The notes beneath the pieces were generated by a model, which saw only the letters and a list, made by a program, of their open reading frames with translations, searched no databases and had not been told where the DNA came from. Positions 52,201 through 58,200 of a stretch of DNA of 64,000 nucleotides are shown here, in pieces (the stretch's first letter is position 1; each line of letters starts with the position of its first letter). This stretch comes from Ypsolopha sequella. Taxonomy: Eukaryota > Arthropoda > Insecta > Lepidoptera > Ypsolophidae. Location of the stretch: the NCBI GenBank assembly GCA_934047225.1, contig OW203988.1, positions 8,652,229 through 8,716,228 on the forward strand. Reading direction: 5' to 3'. The translations under genes were made by a program, and so were the position numbers.

Positions 52201-55200
52201 ATGATTCATCCTACTATTAATCTATGATTTCCTCATATTTTTGTATAGCACTCTTTATGTGCTCTCCTATTATTTCAGTTAAATTCAATTATTTTTTTCT
52301 ACCATTTATATTTACTCTTAACTTTAAGGCTTCTATGTGGCTCCTTCAATATTTATTGGCCAATAAACTATTTGTACCAGTAATATAATAACTGTATAGA
52401 TGGTTTGTTTGTTTGTAAGCAGTTATAGTGCAAAAACAATTTTTCGGTTTAATGATCTTAATAGTAAAAATCTGTAATTGTTAATCGTTTATATAAGTGA
52501 ATTGACCTATCAATGTTTAAGGAACCATAACTTAAAATACGAGAGCATAGATAAATAGTAGAAACAAATAATAGGATTTAACTGAAACAATATGAGAGCA
52601 CAGAAACAGTATCAGGAAAGCATACAAAACGATGATTAAATCATAGATTCATAGTAGAAGGAATTGTAGGAAATAACTGAAAAAACAGGAACGCACATAA
52701 ACAATATCAAAAACTGAAAGGAAAGAAACACACAGGAGGCTTAAAAATAAGATTACTGATATATAGAAGAACAAGGAGGCCTATGTCCAACAGTGGACAA
52801 ATACGGGTTGATGGATGGATGGATGGATGGATGACAAGAAATAACCTGGAATACATAGAGTACTTTACCTAAACCAAGAGCTGATTTGAGGATACAAATT
52901 ATTACAAAGAAAAGAAAAATATATTATAAACAAAAAAATGTATTTATTTTATCTCTAATATATCTCTACACACATTATTATATCTCTATATATATTTAAA
53001 CATTTATTAAGAGCCGCTTAACAACGAATTGTGAAAAAGCCACCTTTTTCTAATCAAACGAAACAGAACACTTAAATTCAAAATTTGCTCAATATTTCAC
53101 AATCCGGCTGCTAAACCGCTCTTAAATTACACATTTATTTTATTACACATTTAAAAGTTTTTATTTCAAACATTGTCTTCTAATAATGTAAGTATTATTT
53201 ATAAAATACCACAGTAAACGTAAACTTATTATTACTTTATACCATATAACCAGGGATAGGATATTCCGATCGATAAAGTTGGAAAAATATCAGAAAACGC
53301 AACTATAAAAATTACGTTTTCTGATATTTCAACTTTAGGCATATATCGATCCGAATATCCTATCCTTACTTATAACACAAAATAGGCATACTCGTTACAC
53401 TTAAGAGCGATTGAGCAGCCGGATTGTGAAAAACCCACCTTTTTCTAATTAATCGAAACAGAACACTTACATTCAAAATAAACTCAATAGTTATTCAACA
53501 AAACCTTAATTATTACCTATGTATTGTGTATGCTGCCATCGCAAAGCTTCCTTTGGTTTCCATAAACTACAATTTCAAAAAAAAAAAATATTAAATTTGT
53601 TTAAATTCAATTTTACAGAAACCCATGAAAACTTAGTGATGGCATACACAATGCGTGTTTTTCACAAACCGGCTGCTAAATGGCTCTTAAGCGCTCACAT
53701 TTCAACTTCGAAAAAAAAAACATTTAATACTTAATTAACAGTACAAACTGTCTCAATCAGCTGAATCAACATGTACGTAAGAAGGAGAAAAAAACTCGAT
53801 CTGATTTTGTTGATGCTGATGACACAGGATAAACGTTTAATAAGGAAAGCATCTAGAAGAAACCTAAATTTGTACAACACGCTGTCAGAAACCACAAATG
53901 AAACTCCAGAATCGCGACACCGTATTATAAATGGTTGTAGGGTACAATTCAGTCTTTGCAACTTTTCACGACGCTCCTCAATTGTCACCTGAACATCCGC
54001 CTCGGTGTCGATGATGGTGACAGAACCATCCAAAAACTCCGCGCGTGACGCCTGCCAGTCCTTCTGTCAATTAATTTGATGTTATTATTAGATTACAATA
54101 AAAATGACATCAGTCGATATTTTAGCAAAAGACAAATAAAAAAACCTATCGCAAATTAATGTAAACTAATAACCTGATCTCCCCTTAAAATGAATTCGGG
54201 TTTAAAAGAAAGACCTTATGTACATTATGTATTGTGTTAGTTTCTAAGGTAGCATCTCTAAACGCCAGGGTAGACGTAAAAACCCGTTCCACAACCACTC
54301 GAGTGAAAACAAACACCTCACTTACTTCACTTACACTTAAATTTTACCGTCACCTAGGCGTTTAGGAACGCTACCTACAATAGATGATAGTTATCTGAAT
54401 AATGTCAGTGTCAAAAAAATTGCAGAAGGTTCATTTGACACAAAAGCTTGGTAGGGGTGTAGAAAAGAAAAAAAAAACCGCGCGAAAGCATTCATAGCTA
54501 CATAAACTTCTGTCTACATATTCAAAATTGCAAGACAAAACAAACAACTTACCGGCGAATGTGTCAATGTAATGCGACAGGTTCCATTTTGTAAGCAGAT
54601 CGGTAGTTGCTTGATCCATTATTTGTTAGGTATGCACTTTCTGATTTTATTCTATAATTAACCACTTTGAAAATAGCACAGATAGAGCAATAGAAATTAT
54701 AAAATAGCGACGCGCGTTGGTTGGAGTCGCTCGATGCAAAGAAAGAACGATATTTTTCTGGGTCGGTCAGAAAGACAGACGGACACTCTTTGAGTGTTGC
54801 CGCTTAAGAAAAAACGAAAAAACAAAGTTCCCAAACCTTTAATCAAAAGTCGCTAGATTTTAAGAAAAACGAATTGAAAAATCATAAATTTCTTTCGTCA
54901 CTCTTCTTTCATTCATCCTCTCTACATGTCCAAATGTTAGAGGTAATTAAAAGAAAACATAGTAAACTTCTTTTTTAATAGCACATCTGTTTCAAAATCT
55001 CGTTTTAAAGAATAAAATCTAGTCCTGGTACATTCAAAAAGCTGGTTGTAACGTGACGCCTTCATAAGTCTGATCTCCACGAAAATTCTTACAATTTTAC
55101 AATAGTATGACACAGTCAAGATTAGAGTCAGGTATTTTTATTTTCCCCATACTAAATGAAAAACGATTTAAACGAGAATGAAAATCCCCTCTAAATACGT

Positions 55201-58200
55201 GATAATTTTTCAAGTATATTTACACGTCGTTATAAGAAAATCCAAGTAAAATAATTCTAAAATTAGTTTTCCTTATCCATTCATCCATCAGCCTGTCATC
55301 ATCCACTGTTGGACATAGGCCTTTCCAAGTTTTCACCACTCATGTTTGTCCTCTCTTGGAAGTAATGCCCATACTCACACACGCTGGGCAGGCGGGTTGG
55401 TGAGCGCGGTGCCGAAACCCTCGCACCTGTCTGTTTTATATAAGGCCGCCATCAATCGGTCCCAGGTTTTGTGCCTGAGAGCTGTCCTCTTACTCTGCCC
55501 CGAATAATACCTAAACGTAAGCTTATTTTTTTCCTTATACACATTATAAAATAAAGGTTACATAATAATATAACTATCCTCCTAATAAAACTAATATTAT
55601 AAAATAATAGATAAATTAAAACCTGTCAGTATTTTTCTGGAAAACATGCCTACACGGTCTAAATATTTGTAGGCTTAATAAGGAGTAAAGATCCGACGAT
55701 TAAAAATTGCATCTGTGAGAGCTAAAAAAACAACTGAAATCGGAGCAAATTGATCCGCATGTAGGTAACACTGGTTAATTGTACGAAATGAATGAATCTG
55801 AAAATAAAGTGACAGCATACAAATTTTGGTGCTGTCACACAAAGTATGATAATAGCATCGTATGTCATAGTTCTCACACAAATTTTGGTGCTGTCACACA
55901 AAGTATAATAATAGCATAGTATGTCTTAGTTCTCACACAAATTTTGGTGCTGTCACACAAAGTATGATAATTGCATCGTATGTCATAGTTCTCACACAAA
56001 TTTTGGTGCTGTCACACAAAGTATAATAATAGCATAGTATGTCTTAGTTCTCACACAAATTTTGGTGCTGTCACACAAAGTATGATAATTGCATCGTATG
56101 TCATAGTTCTCACACAAATTTTGGTGCTGTCACACAAAGTATAATAATAGCATAGTATGTCTTAGTTCTCACACAAATTTTGGTGCTGTCACACAAAGTA
56201 TGATAATTGCATCGTATGTCATAGTTCTCACACAAATTTTGGTGCTGTCACACAAAGTATAATAATAGCATCGTATGTCATAGTTCTCACACAAATTTTG
56301 GTGCTGTCACACAAAGTGTGATAATAGCATCGTATGTCATAGTTCTCACACAAATTTTGGTGCTGTCACACAAAGTGTGATAATAGCATCGTATGTCATA
56401 GTTCTCACACAAATTTTGGTGCCGTCACACAAATTATGATAATAGCATCGTAATTCATAGTTCGTTCACCAAAGTATGATGTCGGCATCCTTATTAATGA
56501 TTTCGTAATCATAATCGTATTCAACTTATTTTTATCGGGCTTGTTGTGCGCCGTTCCTCTTTTTTTGTGTGTCTGTAATCATATATTATTACGATGTCAT
56601 AATATTTCAAAATGACTTATCTTTAAAAAAAAATATGCTTACTACAAAAATAAAGTGACAAGTCCCTCTAATTCAAATTTCTACACTAACGGCGACTTCA
56701 CCGTATTGATAGTGATAGTTCTTAAATTATACTAAGAAATCCTACATATTTTAGGTGAAAGTGTTCTTCCGTTATAACATTATAATATAATTTCTTATTA
56801 TCATTCAAATTCATTATCTCGTAAAACATTTATTGTGACATAGTATGATTTTATGGTGAAGGCATGATGTAATACCAAAATGATAATCTTATTTTCTGTG
56901 ACCAATTTTTACGGTGATCAGTCTTCATAATATTGCCTTACTTACCTTAAAAACTCGATTATTTTCTGAAACGTTTTAATGACAGCATAACATTTTCCTA
57001 TTATCACCTAACTTAAAAACAATTCACCGTATTTTAAACTTACGTAATGCTATTTTATAATGAAGCCAAAAAGACATTTTTCTCAGTGTAAAGTTGTTTA
57101 CTTCTATTATGTAGCGGGAGTAGTGAGAATGACTCCAATATTTGACTTTTCAGCTCAAGCCCTTGCACTACTGCTAATGAATGTAAAAAATATCTATTTA
57201 CGAACTGGTGAACATTCCTCCAACGAAGGCCGCTCTTCACCAGCACACACTTTGCGCAATGTACCAAGGGGTCCATGTTTGGGGCCAGGCCTTAGTGCCA
57301 ACCCAAAACCTTCCAAGCCCTTCTTCTTGGGGTTGGAGTATAGAAGACGGTATTTGGACCCCTTATTGGTCAGACTTACCAGATGTCGCAAGTGTGTGCT
57401 TGGAACTTACTCGGTGCAGGTGCAAGACAGGATGCAAAAATCGTTGCAACTGTTTTAAAAGAAAATTAAGGTGCACAGAATTATGTATCTGTGCCGGAAA
57501 CTGTAATCACTAATTAAACGTAAGTCTATATAAAATATATATAATGTTTCTTATTTTTTTTAAGTTTCCTGAGTAAGACAAAGTTTTAAGTCCACTTTTA
57601 TTGTTATATGCTCTTATTTTATTGTTATATTATCGTACTTTCAGAAGCTCTGCTCTGATGGCGAGCGGTTATCAATTAGTATGCACTTTATAAATAAGAA
57701 TCTCAAAAGTGTGGCTCGGAAGCCAGCCATTCAGCGTACAGCCAAGTATTTTTACCAATGATTTTTTTTACAAAGGAATTAATAATAAAATAATTCTTTA
57801 CGCTGATAATACACACCATTTTGTTAGATAGTTAATCGCCTCCTAGTGCGAGTCGCCACCACTGCGAGGTAATATTTTTTTTTTACCCACTTTTTGTAGT
57901 ACCAATTTCTTGAAATTCATATTGTTAGAATCTGCATAAAATACGCTTTACTATAATATTTTATATTTTCGTTTTTTTTCTCTTATTCAAAAGTTATTAG
58001 CTCTCAAAGCAAAAAAATAATTTGAAACTTTTCACTTTTTAATGATTTATTCAAAAAATTGCTATGAAAATGATTAAAGTAAATACCAGAAATGAATTCT
58101 ACACCTTCAGTTTATACAAAAATGATACCAAACTTGCCATAGTGGCCAACTGGAAACGTATAGATTTTTTTAAAAAAAGGTGGGCGAGCGGCTCCTTTGT

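Noticed and set aside
55790..56470. CRISPR array
   Set aside because: The 59-bp units are contiguous and lack unique spacers, and the sequence is from an animal genome.
57060..57458. 132-codon ORF as the CXC protein
   Set aside because: It is in the wrong frame relative to the conserved motifs; the real exon is read from 57154, with a shift, to 57513.
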